DNA of 64,000 nt from Acidicapsa ligni (GTDB lineage Bacteria; Acidobacteriota; Terriglobia; Terriglobales; Acidobacteriaceae), in NCBI RefSeq assembly GCF_025685655.1, contig NZ_JAGSYG010000001.1:124001-188000 (forward strand). The letters run 5' to 3'. Of the stretch, positions 8,594 through 17,976 are shown piece by piece. The position numbers and the translations under genes are program-made. The notes under the pieces are model-generated. The model did no database searches. It saw only the letters and a program-made list of their open reading frames with translations, and was not told where the DNA came from. How positions within the stretch are numbered: position 1 is the stretch's first letter; every line of letters starts with the position of its first letter.

Positions 8594-11500
8594 TTAAACG
8601 GCATTGGTCGAAGCCTGCTCCGTTCCTGGTTGAAATGTATCGCGTTGTTTGCCCAGCAACTTCAGACGTATCCGATCCAGCGTGAGATAAACCACCGGAG
8701 TGGTATAGAGCGTCAATAGTTGACTCACGATCAATCCACCCACGATCGTAATACCCAGAGGCCTGCGCAACTCCGACCCTGTACCTGTTCCAAAAGCCAG
8801 TGGCAGCGCGCCAAAAAGCGCCGCCATGGTAGTCATCAAAATAGGACGGAAGCGCAACAGGCAAGCCTCGAAAATAGCTTCTTCCGTACTCTTACCCTGC
8901 CGCTCTACCTGTAATGCAAAGTCGATCATCATGATGGCATTCTTCTTCACAATACCGATCAGAAGCACGATGCCGATAATCGAAATTACATTCAAGTCCT
9001 GCTTGAACATCATCAACGCCAGCATCGCTCCAACACTCGCGGAGGGCAGCGTGGAAAGAATCGTCAGTGGGTGCACCAGGCTCTCGTACAAAATGCCGAG
9101 TACGATGTACACCGCCAGTAGCGCCGTAACAATCAGCACCGGCTCACTGCTCAGCGACTGCTGGTAAGCCTGCAGCGTGCCTGCAAAGAAACCATGAATC
9201 GTTGACGGCGTACCCATCTGCTGCTGCATCTGCAGAATGCTCTGCGTCGCATCGCTCATGGAAACGCCATTCGCCAGATTGAACGACACCGTCACCGAGG
9301 GAAATAGCCCCGTATGATTAAGCGCCAACGGAGTCGTCGTAATCTGACTCGTGGCCACAGCGTTGATCGGAATATTACCGCCATTCGCGCTGTGCAGATA
9401 GATGCTCTTCAACCCCTCCGGACTTTGCCAATACTTTGGAGCCACTTCCATAATCACGTAGTACTGATTTAACTGCGTGTAGATGATCGAGACTTCCTGC
9501 TGTCCGAAGGCGTTGTACATCGCGGAATCCAACGCCTGTGACGTCAGTCCAAGCTTGGCCGCAGTCGCGCGGTCATAGTTCAACAGATCGTCGAGACCGC
9601 CATTCTGTTGATCGGTATTGACGTCCTGCAAGCCTGGCAGCTTCTTCATCTTGGCCAGCAGAATCGGGCCCCACTTCGCAAGATCGGCAATATTGTCTGC
9701 CTGGATCGTGTACTGATACAGCGCATTGCTTGATCGTCCGCCGATACGCAGATCCTGGGATGCCTGCAGGAACGCAGACGCTACTGGAAGCGCGCTCAGT
9801 TTTGGCCGCAGCCGATTGATAACATCCGGTGCCCCAACCTTACGTATATTCAGCGGCTTCAAAGCCATGTAGATGAAGCCGGTATTCGTTGCTCCGTTGC
9901 CGCCCGTGAATGCAATAACATTGGCTACCGCAGGGTCGGACTTGATCACGCCAACAATCTTCTGTAGCGAAAAGTTCATCGAAGGGAACGAAGCATCCTG
10001 CGGTCCCTGCATTCCGCCCGCGATCGATCCCGTATCCTGCTGTGGAAAGAATCCCTTCGGAAGCTTGATCACCAGCGCAACATTCAGTGCAACCGTCAAG
10101 GCAAGCACCGTCAACGTCAGGCCCGGATTCTCCAATACCCAATGCAGGCTGCGCCGGTAAATGGAAAGCACCCAGTCGAAGAATCGTTCCGTCTCCAGAT
10201 AGAACCTGCTGTGCTCCCGATCACGCTGATCCTTCAAAAGGTACGCACACATCATTGGCGTCGTCGTAAGCGAAATCACCATCGACACAAGAATCGCCGT
10301 CGACAGCGTGATCGCGAACTCGCGGAACAGACGGCCAACAATTCCACCCATCAGCAGCAATGGAATGAACACCGCAATCAGCGACATGCTGATTGAAAAC
10401 ACAGTGAAACCAATCTCGCCTGCGCCCCTCAGCGCCGCGTCGAAAGGCTTCATTCCGTCTTCCAAATGCCGCGTAATGTTCTCCATCACCACGATCGCGT
10501 CATCCACAACAAAGCCCGTCGAAATCGTCAGCGCCATCAACGAAAGGTTGTCGATGCTGTATCCCAACAGATACATCACGGCAAACGTGCCGATCAGTGA
10601 TACAGGCACAGCCACACTCGGAATCAATGTCGCGCGCCCATTCCGCAGGAAGATGAACACCACCAGGATGACCAGCAAAACCGAGATCATCAGCGTCCGC
10701 TCAACATCATTGACGGACGCTCGAATTGTCGTTGTTCGATCCAGCACCACAGTCGTGTCGATGCCTACCGGAATGGATGCCTTGATGGAAGGAATCTGCG
10801 CATAGATACGATCGACAGTATCGATAATGTTCGCCCCAGGCTGGCGAAACACGATCACCATCACGGCACGCTTGCCATTCAGATAGCCCGCCGTGCGGAC
10901 GTTCTGCACCGAGTCCTTGATTTCCGCGACATCCGACAGCCGGACCGCTCCGCCCTTGTTGTAGCCCACAATCAGCGGCTTGTATTCCTCGGCGTGCGAT
11001 ATCTGGTCATTCGCTACGATATCCGCGGTCTGATCGCCCTGCGTAATCTGCCCCTTTGCCTGATCCGCATTCTGCAGGCTCAGCAGCGACTGCACATCCG
11101 CAAGCGTCATCCCGTAACTGTTCAACTGCGTAGGGTCCACTTCCACGCGCACAGACGGCAACGCGCCGCCGCCTGCAGTAACCTGGCCCACTCCCTGAAT
11201 CTGCGAGAGCTTCTGCTGAATTACAGTTGAGGCCTCGTCATACAGTTTGTCCGGCCCATACTTATCTGAAGTCAGGCCGATGATCATGATCGGCGAGTCC
11301 GCCGGATTGACCTTGCGATATGTCGGATTCGAAGGCAGGTTCGCAGGCAGATAGGTCCGCGCCGCATTGATGGCCGCTTCCACGTCCCGCGCCGCTCCGT
11401 CGATGTTACGGCTCAGGTCAAACTGAATCGTGATCGAAGTCGTGCCCAGCGAACTCGACGACGTCATCTCGGTGACGCCCGCGATGTGCCCAAACTGCCG

Positions 11501-11704
11501 CTCCAGCGGAGTCGCCACCGAAGACGCCATGATCGCCGCACTGCCGCCCGGCAAACTCGCTCCAACCGAGATCGTAGGGAAATCCACCTGCGGCAACGGA
11601 GAAACCGGCAGCACCGTGTACGCGATCGCACCCATTGCTGCTACCGCAATTGTCAACAGGGTAGTCGCCACCGGGCGATGTATAAATGGAGCCGAGATGC
11701 TCAT
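8594..11704 (-). CDS. RND multidrug efflux permease, MdtC-like
   Basis: Inner-membrane proton-driven drug exporter of the HAE1/AcrB family, 1036 residues, the normal length. It starts MSISAPFIHRPVATTLLTIA, shows the TM4 proton-relay signature STGFVVDDAIVVMENI, and GIVKKNAIMMIDFAL in TM11. Its start overlaps the stop of the preceding pump gene by 4 bp (11701-11704), indicating translational coupling. Two different RND genes in tandem behind one adaptor is the MdtABC arrangement, in which the two permeases form a heterotrimer; that this pair does so is inferred from the arrangement only. Confidence 0.93.
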   Translation of the reverse strand: MSISAPFIHRPVATTLLTIAVAAMGAIAYTVLPVSPLPQVDFPTISVGASLPGGSAAIMASSVATPLERQFGHIAGVTEMTSSSSLGTTSITIQFDLSRNIDGAARDVEAAINAARTYLPANLPSNPTYRKVNPADSPIMIIGLTSDKYGPDKLYDEASTVIQQKLSQIQGVGQVTAGGGALPSVRVEVDPTQLNSYGMTLADVQSLLSLQNADQAKGQITQGDQTADIVANDQISHAEEYKPLIVGYNKGGAVRLSDVAEIKDSVQNVRTAGYLNGKRAVMVIVFRQPGANIIDTVDRIYAQIPSIKASIPVGIDTTVVLDRTTTIRASVNDVERTLMISVLLVILVVFIFLRNGRATLIPSVAVPVSLIGTFAVMYLLGYSIDNLSLMALTISTGFVVDDAIVVMENITRHLEDGMKPFDAALRGAGEIGFTVFSISMSLIAVFIPLLLMGGIVGRLFREFAITLSTAILVSMVISLTTTPMMCAYLLKDQRDREHSRFYLETERFFDWVLSIYRRSLHWVLENPGLTLTVLALTVALNVALVIKLPKGFFPQQDTGSIAGGMQGPQDASFPSMNFSLQKIVGVIKSDPAVANVIAFTGGNGATNTGFIYMALKPLNIRKVGAPDVINRLRPKLSALPVASAFLQASQDLRIGGRSSNALYQYTIQADNIADLAKWGPILLAKMKKLPGLQDVNTDQQNGGLDDLLNYDRATAAKLGLTSQALDSAMYNAFGQQEVSIIYTQLNQYYVIMEVAPKYWQSPEGLKSIYLHSANGGNIPINAVATSQITTTPLALNHTGLFPSVTVSFNLANGVSMSDATQSILQMQQQMGTPSTIHGFFAGTLQAYQQSLSSEPVLIVTALLAVYIVLGILYESLVHPLTILSTLPSASVGAMLALMMFKQDLNVISIIGIVLLIGIVKKNAIMMIDFALQVERQGKSTEEAIFEACLLRFRPILMTTMAALFGALPLAFGTGTGSELRRPLGITIVGGLIVSQLLTLYTTPVVYLTLDRIRLKLLGKQRDTFQPGTEQASTNAV

Positions 11705-14700
11705 GCATGACCCGTTTGCGGCTCAGATCCATTTGAGCCAGCAGGTGAGGATAACTCGCCATCCTTCTGCGATTTCTTCTTCGAGCTGCGGGTGAAGCGC
11801 TGCGCCATATTGTCGAAGAAGATATAGATCACCGGCGTCGTATACAGCGTCAGTACCTGGCTGAGCAACAATCCACCGACCATCGCGATACCCAGCGGGC
11901 GTCGAAGTTCAGAGCCGATGCCACTACCAAAAGCCAGCGGCAATCCGCCCAGCAACGCGGCCATCGTCGTCATCATGATCGGTCTGAATCGCAACAGGCT
12001 CGCTTCATAAATAGCGTCTGTCGAGTTCATCCCGCGCTGCCGCTCGCCCTCCAGGGCAAAGTCCACCATCATGATGCCGTTTTTCTTCACAATACCGATC
12101 AGAAGAATAATGCCGATGATCGCGACCACGCTCAAATCCTGATGAAAGATAATCAGTGAAAGCAGCGCGCCGACACCCGCGGATGGCAGAGTCGAGAGAA
12201 TCGTAATCGGATGAATGAAGCTCTCATACAACACGCCGAGTACGATATACACCGTAACCAGCGCAGCGATAATCAACAGCCCCTCGTTCGATAGAGAGTT
12301 TCGAAACGATGCCGCAGTGCCTTGAAAATCCGCCTGCAAGCTGGCCGGCATCTTCATGTCTTTCTGCACCTTTGTAATCGCATCGATCGCGCTGCCAAGC
12401 GCCGCGCCGTCGGCCAGATTGAACGATACCGTCACAGAAGGAAACTGCCCCTGGTGATTGATCGAAAGCGCTTCGTTCGAAGTCCGGAAATGCGAGAACG
12501 CGCTCAACGGAACCGAGCTCCCAGGCAAAGAGCTTGTCGTACCCGCCGATCCAGATCCCGTGCTGCTCGCGGTATTTGAAGCCAACGCATTCGCGGGTGC
12601 ACTCAACACCTGCGAGGACGGCGTGTACTTTGCCGTACTCGTCAATGCATTCGATCCCGCAGAGGCAGAACTCGACGCCGCGAAAGAAGTCGATGCGCCC
12701 GCGCCACTGGTACCTGAAGAGGCATTCGATTGAATGTAAAGCTGGTTCAGCTTATTCGGATCCTTCTGAAACGACGGGTCGCTCTCAAGGATCACGTGAT
12801 ACTGGTTCAACTGCGTATACATGGTGTTGATCTGCCGCTGACCAAACGCATCATACAAAGTATTGTCGATCGTCGAAGGCGCAATGCCCAGTCGCGATGC
12901 CGTGGAACGATCGATATCCAGCGCAATCGCAAGCCCGCCATTCTGCTGATCTGTCGCAACATCTTCAACCTGAGGCAGCTGCTTCACTTTGTCTACGAAG
13001 CGATTCGTCCAGGTTTGAAGCTCGTTCACATCCGGATCTTCGAGCGTGAATTGATACTGCGTTCGGCTCACTCGATCATCCACCGTTATGTTCTGCACCG
13101 GCTGCATAAAGAGCTGAATACCCTGCACATTCGCAATGCTCTTCTGCAAGCGACGAATCACACCCGAAGCACTCAAATCGCGCTGCTCCAGCGGCTTCAG
13201 GTTGATCGACATGCGACCACTGTTCGTCGTCGTATTGGTTCCATCCGCGCCGATAAATGAAGACAGGCTCTGCACCGCCGGGTCGCGCAAAATAATCGCC
13301 GCCAGATCACGCTGCTTCTCCGCCATCGCTGAAGAAGAGATCGTCTGCGATGCCTGCGAGATACCCTGGATCACACCCGTATCCTGCACCGGGAAAAAGC
13401 CCTTGGGGATAATGATGTACAGATAAACGGTTAGCAAAAGCGTGGCCACAGCCACTAGCAACGCAAGCGTCTGATACTGCAATACAAACTTGAGCGTACG
13501 TCCGTAGAACGCAATCATCCGTTCAAACACATGCTCGGATGCTTTATAGAATTTGCCCTGCTGGCTATCCGGAGTATGCCGCAGGATGCGTGCAGCCATC
13601 ATCGGCGTCAATGTCAGCGATACCACCGCCGAAATAATAATCGTCACCGCCAGCGTCACCGCAAATTCGCGGAAGAGCCGCCCGACCACATCGCCCATGA
13701 ACAGCAGTGGAATCAGCACCGCGATCAACGAAACAGTCAACGACAGAATCGTAAACCCGATCTGCTCCGCGCCCTTCAGCGCCGCCTGCATCGGCGAATC
13801 ACCCTCTTCGAGATAGCGCGAAATATTCTCAATCATGACGATCGCGTCATCCACCACAAAACCGGTGGAGATCGTCAGCGCCATCAACGACAGGTTGTCC
13901 AGACTGTAGCCCAACGCGTACATCGCACCGCATGTGCCAACCAGCGAAAGCGGCACCGCCACGCTCGGAATAATCGTGGCATACAGGTTACGCAGAAACA
14001 GAAAGATGACCATGATCACAAGACCGATGGTCAACAGCAGTTCAAATTCAACATCCGTAACCGAAGCCTGGATCGAAGTCGTAAGATCGGTCAACGTTGT
14101 TACTTCGATTCCAGTCGGCAGATTCGCCTGCAACTGCGGCAGAAGCTGCTTGATGCTCTGCACCACGTCGATGGTGTTGGCTCCCGGCTGGCGCTGCACA
14201 TTGAGAATCACCGCCGGCGTCAGGTTCATCCACGCCGCCAGGTTGTTGTTCTCAACTCCATCCACAACCTTCGCTACATCCTTCACGAAGATCGGAGCAC
14301 CGTTGCGATACGCAACCACCACATCGTCATAATCCGAGGTGGTTATCAGCTGATCGTTCGCGTCGATCTGATAATCCTGGCGCGGTCCATCGAAGTTGCC
14401 CTTGGCGGCATTTACGCTCGCCTGCGTCAGCGCTGTCCTCAGGTCTTCGAGGTTCAATCCGTACGAAGACAGTTGCATCGGATTTGCCTGGATACGCACC
14501 GCAGGCTTCTGCCCGCCACTGATACTTACCAGTCCAACGCCGGTCAACTGCGAGATTTTCGGCGCCAGCCGGGTATCTACGAGATCCTCAACCTGCGACA
14601 GCGGCATTGCGCTTGAAGTAATCGCCAGCGTCAATACAGGCGCGTCTGCAGGATTGGTCTTGCTGTAAACCGGAGGTGCTGGAAGGTTTGACGGAAGAAA

Positions 14701-15051
14701 ACTCTGCGAAGCATTGATCGCCGACTGCACTTCTTCTTCGGCCACATCAATATTCAACGACAGATTGAACTGCATCACGATCACCGATGCGCCACCAGAA
14801 CTGGTAGACGTCATCTGGCTCAGCCCCTGCAACTCGCCAAACTGGCGCTCCAGCGGAGCAGTCACCGTAGTCGCCATCACCTCCGGGTTCGCGCCCGGAT
14901 AGAAGGTCAACACCTGGATCGTCGGATAATCCACTTCCGGCAACGCAGATACCGGCAACTGCTTGTACGCAACAATTCCCACCAGGAGAATTGCCGCCAT
15001 CAGCAAAGCTGTCGCAACAGGCCGAAGAATAAATGGTCGGGACGGATTCAC
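11701..15051 (-). CDS. RND multidrug efflux permease, MdtB-like, with low-complexity insert
   Basis: First of two tandem RND permeases in the operon. 1116 residues, about 75 longer than MdtB-type proteins. Typical features: start MNPSRPFILRPVATALLMAA, TM4 motif STGFVVDDAIVMIENI, and GIVKKNGIMMVDFAL in TM11. The extra length is a Ser/Ala/Thr/Gly-rich block at about residues 773-846 (nt 12515-12735). It sits in the second periplasmic porter loop between YIQSN and SSVPLSAF, where relatives have a short turn. Both ends overlap neighbours by 4 bp. The insert has no Cys and little predicted structure; it keeps the reading frame, so the gene appears functional. Confidence 0.93.
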   Translation of the reverse strand: MNPSRPFILRPVATALLMAAILLVGIVAYKQLPVSALPEVDYPTIQVLTFYPGANPEVMATTVTAPLERQFGELQGLSQMTSTSSGGASVIVMQFNLSLNIDVAEEEVQSAINASQSFLPSNLPAPPVYSKTNPADAPVLTLAITSSAMPLSQVEDLVDTRLAPKISQLTGVGLVSISGGQKPAVRIQANPMQLSSYGLNLEDLRTALTQASVNAAKGNFDGPRQDYQIDANDQLITTSDYDDVVVAYRNGAPIFVKDVAKVVDGVENNNLAAWMNLTPAVILNVQRQPGANTIDVVQSIKQLLPQLQANLPTGIEVTTLTDLTTSIQASVTDVEFELLLTIGLVIMVIFLFLRNLYATIIPSVAVPLSLVGTCGAMYALGYSLDNLSLMALTISTGFVVDDAIVMIENISRYLEEGDSPMQAALKGAEQIGFTILSLTVSLIAVLIPLLFMGDVVGRLFREFAVTLAVTIIISAVVSLTLTPMMAARILRHTPDSQQGKFYKASEHVFERMIAFYGRTLKFVLQYQTLALLVAVATLLLTVYLYIIIPKGFFPVQDTGVIQGISQASQTISSSAMAEKQRDLAAIILRDPAVQSLSSFIGADGTNTTTNSGRMSINLKPLEQRDLSASGVIRRLQKSIANVQGIQLFMQPVQNITVDDRVSRTQYQFTLEDPDVNELQTWTNRFVDKVKQLPQVEDVATDQQNGGLAIALDIDRSTASRLGIAPSTIDNTLYDAFGQRQINTMYTQLNQYHVILESDPSFQKDPNKLNQLYIQSNASSGTSGAGASTSFAASSSASAGSNALTSTAKYTPSSQVLSAPANALASNTASSTGSGSAGTTSSLPGSSVPLSAFSHFRTSNEALSINHQGQFPSVTVSFNLADGAALGSAIDAITKVQKDMKMPASLQADFQGTAASFRNSLSNEGLLIIAALVTVYIVLGVLYESFIHPITILSTLPSAGVGALLSLIIFHQDLSVVAIIGIILLIGIVKKNGIMMVDFALEGERQRGMNSTDAIYEASLLRFRPIMMTTMAALLGGLPLAFGSGIGSELRRPLGIAMVGGLLLSQVLTLYTTPVIYIFFDNMAQRFTRSSKKKSQKDGELSSPAGSNGSEPQTGHA

Positions 15052-16334
15052 GGAGCGCTCGTCTCCACGGAGTCGCCTGGAAGCTGCATCTTCGACAGCT
15101 TCACCTGAGAGCCGTCCTGCAGCTTGTCAAAGCTGCTGTTCGCCAACACGTCTCCACTGTTGATGCCTTGAACTTCGGTCGTCGTGCTGTCCGTCGTTCC
15201 CGGCTTCACCGGCTGCAATTTTGCATGGTTGTTCTTAAGCACATATACAAACGCCGCATCGCCATTGTGCTGAATCGCAGATGTCGGAATCAGCGTCACT
15301 CCATGCAATGTCGTGACAAGCAGCCTGGCATTGACAAACTCATTCGGAAAAAGCTCCTGCGCCTTGTTATCAAACTGGGCACGCAGCTTCACAGAACCTG
15401 TCGTCGTATCGATCTGGTTATCGATGGTCAGGAGAGTGCCCGTCGCCAGCTTTGTATCTTCAGTGCGATCGTAAGCATCCACCTGTAGCCTGGCGCCCTT
15501 GCGCACCTGCTCCTGCACCTGCGCAAGGCTGTCTTCCGGAATCGTAAAGATCACGGTGATCGGCTGTACCTGCGTCACAACAGCCAGGGCTGTACTTCCG
15601 GCCGTCTGCACCACATTGCCCGGATCGACAAGTCTCAGACCCACGCGCCCCGCAATTGGCGAAGTGATATGGCAGAAGCCAACCTGCACCTCGTCAAATT
15701 GAACTACGCCCTCGTCCGTCTTGACCGTGCCCTCATCCTGCAGAACCAGCTTTTCCTGATCATCCAGCGTCTGCTTTGGAATGGCATTCATCGCCCACGC
15801 GCTGCGATAGCGATCCAGATCCATCTTTGCCTGCGCCAATACATTCGTATCGTGCTGCAATGTGCCCTGCGCCTGTAGCAACTGCGCCTCGAATGGCCGC
15901 GGATCGATGTCCACCAACGGATCGCCCTTGCGAACCAACTGGCCTTCGCGGTAATGCACCGCGATCACCTGTCCGGTAACCTGGCTCACGATGGATGCCG
16001 TATACACCGGCGTCACCGTGCCAAGACCCTTCAGGTAGACTCCGATATCGCCGGTTCTCGCCGTCGTAGGCGTCACCGAGACAGGCCCGAATCCAGCTCT
16101 TCGTCCAGTTGGAGCCTTGACCTCATCCTGGTGGCGAATCACGAGAAACAACACCAGCGCGAATGCAGCCAGCACCAGTATCCAGACCCAGATTCGCTTC
16201 GCTGTCGAATGCGGCGCTGGTTCTGTATGTGCAGGCAATTGATGGTCGGGACCTACGTAGTCCGGGTTCTGCTTTCCTTCATTTGTCACAGGTCTTCTCG
16301 ATGGAGAACTTGGAGGCAATTTTCGCCCGATCAC
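15048..16334 (-). CDS. RND efflux periplasmic adaptor, MdtA-like
   Basis: Membrane-fusion protein linking the RND pump to its outer-membrane channel; first gene of the operon. 428 residues: a Pro-rich cytoplasmic N-terminus, one membrane span (IWVWILVLAAFALVLFLVI, about residues 47-65), then the lipoyl/hairpin region with GQVIAVHYREGQLVRKGDPL and DPRPFEAQLLQAQG, both standard for this family. The beta-barrel domain includes ITSPIAGRVGLRLVDPGN. The stop overlaps the next start (ATGA at 15048-15051). The 330-bp region upstream is the only obvious place for the operon promoter; no TetR or MarR regulator gene is adjacent. Confidence 0.93.
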   Translation of the reverse strand: MIGRKLPPSSPSRRPVTNEGKQNPDYVGPDHQLPAHTEPAPHSTAKRIWVWILVLAAFALVLFLVIRHQDEVKAPTGRRAGFGPVSVTPTTARTGDIGVYLKGLGTVTPVYTASIVSQVTGQVIAVHYREGQLVRKGDPLVDIDPRPFEAQLLQAQGTLQHDTNVLAQAKMDLDRYRSAWAMNAIPKQTLDDQEKLVLQDEGTVKTDEGVVQFDEVQVGFCHITSPIAGRVGLRLVDPGNVVQTAGSTALAVVTQVQPITVIFTIPEDSLAQVQEQVRKGARLQVDAYDRTEDTKLATGTLLTIDNQIDTTTGSVKLRAQFDNKAQELFPNEFVNARLLVTTLHGVTLIPTSAIQHNGDAAFVYVLKNNHAKLQPVKPGTTDSTTTEVQGINSGDVLANSSFDKLQDGSQVKLSKMQLPGDSVETSAP

Positions 16335-16661
16335 TGGTTTCTAGGCCAGCGCCACATAAGCTGAGACGGATGAGCAGCCTGCGAAGATGCATATCCCCGG
16401 CCATTAAATCCTCAATCGTCCGCCCCGAACGATTCCCGCCGGAAACAGCAAGTCCTATCTCATCAGGACCTTGCCTGCAATTCGATGCCACACACCCGAT
16501 GTGAAAGTTGTAAGAATCGTTTCCGCGAATATTGAATATCAACGTAAAGCCAAACCCACCACGAACAAATCCAGCGGAATCAGCAACGGTTACATGCTAA
16601 TTGTATCGCCGCCTGCTCACATCGACATACTCCTGATCGACCAATTCTCGGCACGCTATTT
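16335..16661. other. Intergenic region upstream of efflux operon
   Basis: About 330 bp between the start of the efflux adaptor gene and the end of the GH5-like gene. It should contain the efflux promoter and its operators, but I see no clear palindrome, riboswitch or convincing small ORF in it. Confidence 0.4.
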
Positions 16662-17807
16662 TCATCTCGCGGCCGTACCCCGCCCCGTAAGCTCACGAAT
16701 CAAGTCCACCTCATATTGCCGGTAAGGCCGCCCATCCGTATAGAACACATCGTGAAACCAGATCGTCGGCTGCGCCAGCGTATAGGGCCGTGTCCACGAA
16801 TCCCACGGCAGATTCGTCTGCGTCTTCCCATTCACCAGCCCCCAGTTGATAGCGCCCACATGATATTTCTTCGCAATCGGCAGGCTCGTGTCGAACGTGC
16901 TTCCCGCACCACGCGCCATGTATTCCGAGCATAGAATCGGCCTGCCCAGCGGCAGCAGCTCCTTGATTCGCGCCTCAAACCCCTCCGGCCACGCATAACT
17001 GTGGAAGCTGATCACGTCCGACTCCGCCAACTGTATCTTCGTCGTCGCGGTCTCCTTCTCCACATTGCTCCAGTCCCCATTCCACACTCCACTCGTCAGC
17101 GGCTGCACCGGATTCTCCTCGCGAGCCCATGCAAAGGCCTTCGGCAGCAAGGCATCCACTAACTCCGCCTTGTTCTTCGGCTCTTTTGCAGAACCATTGC
17201 CATTGTCCGGCTCATTCCAGATATCCCAGGCCAGGATGCGATCGTCCTTCGCAAACGCGCCCACTACTCCACGCACATACGCCGCCAGCTTCGGCTCGTA
17301 CGACGGATCCGTCAGCCCCTTTGCTCCCGGACTCTGCACCCATCCCGAGTTATGCACTCCCGGTATCGGAGGATGCTGCGGCCCCAGCTTCGGATCGCTC
17401 TCCCAGCATGAATCGAACAACACCAGCATCGGACGTATATGATGCCGCGCTGCGATACTCAAAAATTCATCTAACCGCTTCTTGAATCCATCCGGATCCT
17501 GTTCCCACAACTGGTCCTGTAAAAACACCCGGACCGTATTCATCCCGATGCTCTCCGCCAACCCCAGCTCCTTATCATTCAGTTTCGGATTCCAGGTAGC
17601 CGCCTGAAACATCTCCAACTGGTTGATCGCATCGGAAGGCACATAGTTGGCACCCACCAGCCACGGCTGCTTCGCATACCAGGCATTTGCCCTCTCCGCA
17701 CTCCACCTGCCTGCAGAAGAACCAGACGATTGTGCCCCAAGCCCCGATCCCGCCAGCAACACCGCCCCGGTAACAATAGCCATCCGCAACCCAAATCTGA
17801 TCCTCAT
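16662..17807 (-). CDS. Exported glycoside hydrolase, GH5-like (cellulase/mannanase fold)
   Basis: Retaining glycosidase of clan GH-A, probably acting on plant or fungal polysaccharide outside the cytoplasm. With start ATG at 17807 (AAAGGGG 8 nt upstream) it is 381 residues with a clear signal peptide (MAIVTGAVLLAGSGLGAQ). The acid/base Glu is E199 in WDIWNEPDN and the nucleophile is E295 in PILCSEYMARG, at the ends of the expected beta strands 4 and 7; ISFHSYAWPEGFE lies between. Family members are variously annotated as cellulase, mannanase or xylanase; substrate cannot be read from motifs. It is divergent from the FAD hydroxylase gene, with 170 bp between the two starts. Confidence 0.82.
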   Translation of the reverse strand: MRIRFGLRMAIVTGAVLLAGSGLGAQSSGSSAGRWSAERANAWYAKQPWLVGANYVPSDAINQLEMFQAATWNPKLNDKELGLAESIGMNTVRVFLQDQLWEQDPDGFKKRLDEFLSIAARHHIRPMLVLFDSCWESDPKLGPQHPPIPGVHNSGWVQSPGAKGLTDPSYEPKLAAYVRGVVGAFAKDDRILAWDIWNEPDNGNGSAKEPKNKAELVDALLPKAFAWAREENPVQPLTSGVWNGDWSNVEKETATTKIQLAESDVISFHSYAWPEGFEARIKELLPLGRPILCSEYMARGAGSTFDTSLPIAKKYHVGAINWGLVNGKTQTNLPWDSWTRPYTLAQPTIWFHDVFYTDGRPYRQYEVDLIRELTGRGTAAR

Positions 17808-17976
17808 AGCGACCCCTTTCCCAATACAAATCTTTGCAGGAAGAGTAAACCGTAAGCGCTCAAAACAGAAGCAACCCAAGCTGGCTGTAAATTCAAACCG
17901 TCGCCACAAACCACAATTTTGTAGCGGCAACCGAGCCGCTAAGCTAGACTGTCGTTGCTCAAAAGGTGCAAATTGT

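Noticed and set aside
13531-14616. Long His/Arg-rich + strand frame (361 codons) opposite the MdtB-like pump
   Set aside because: Shadow of a conserved RND gene; no homologous domain or start site.
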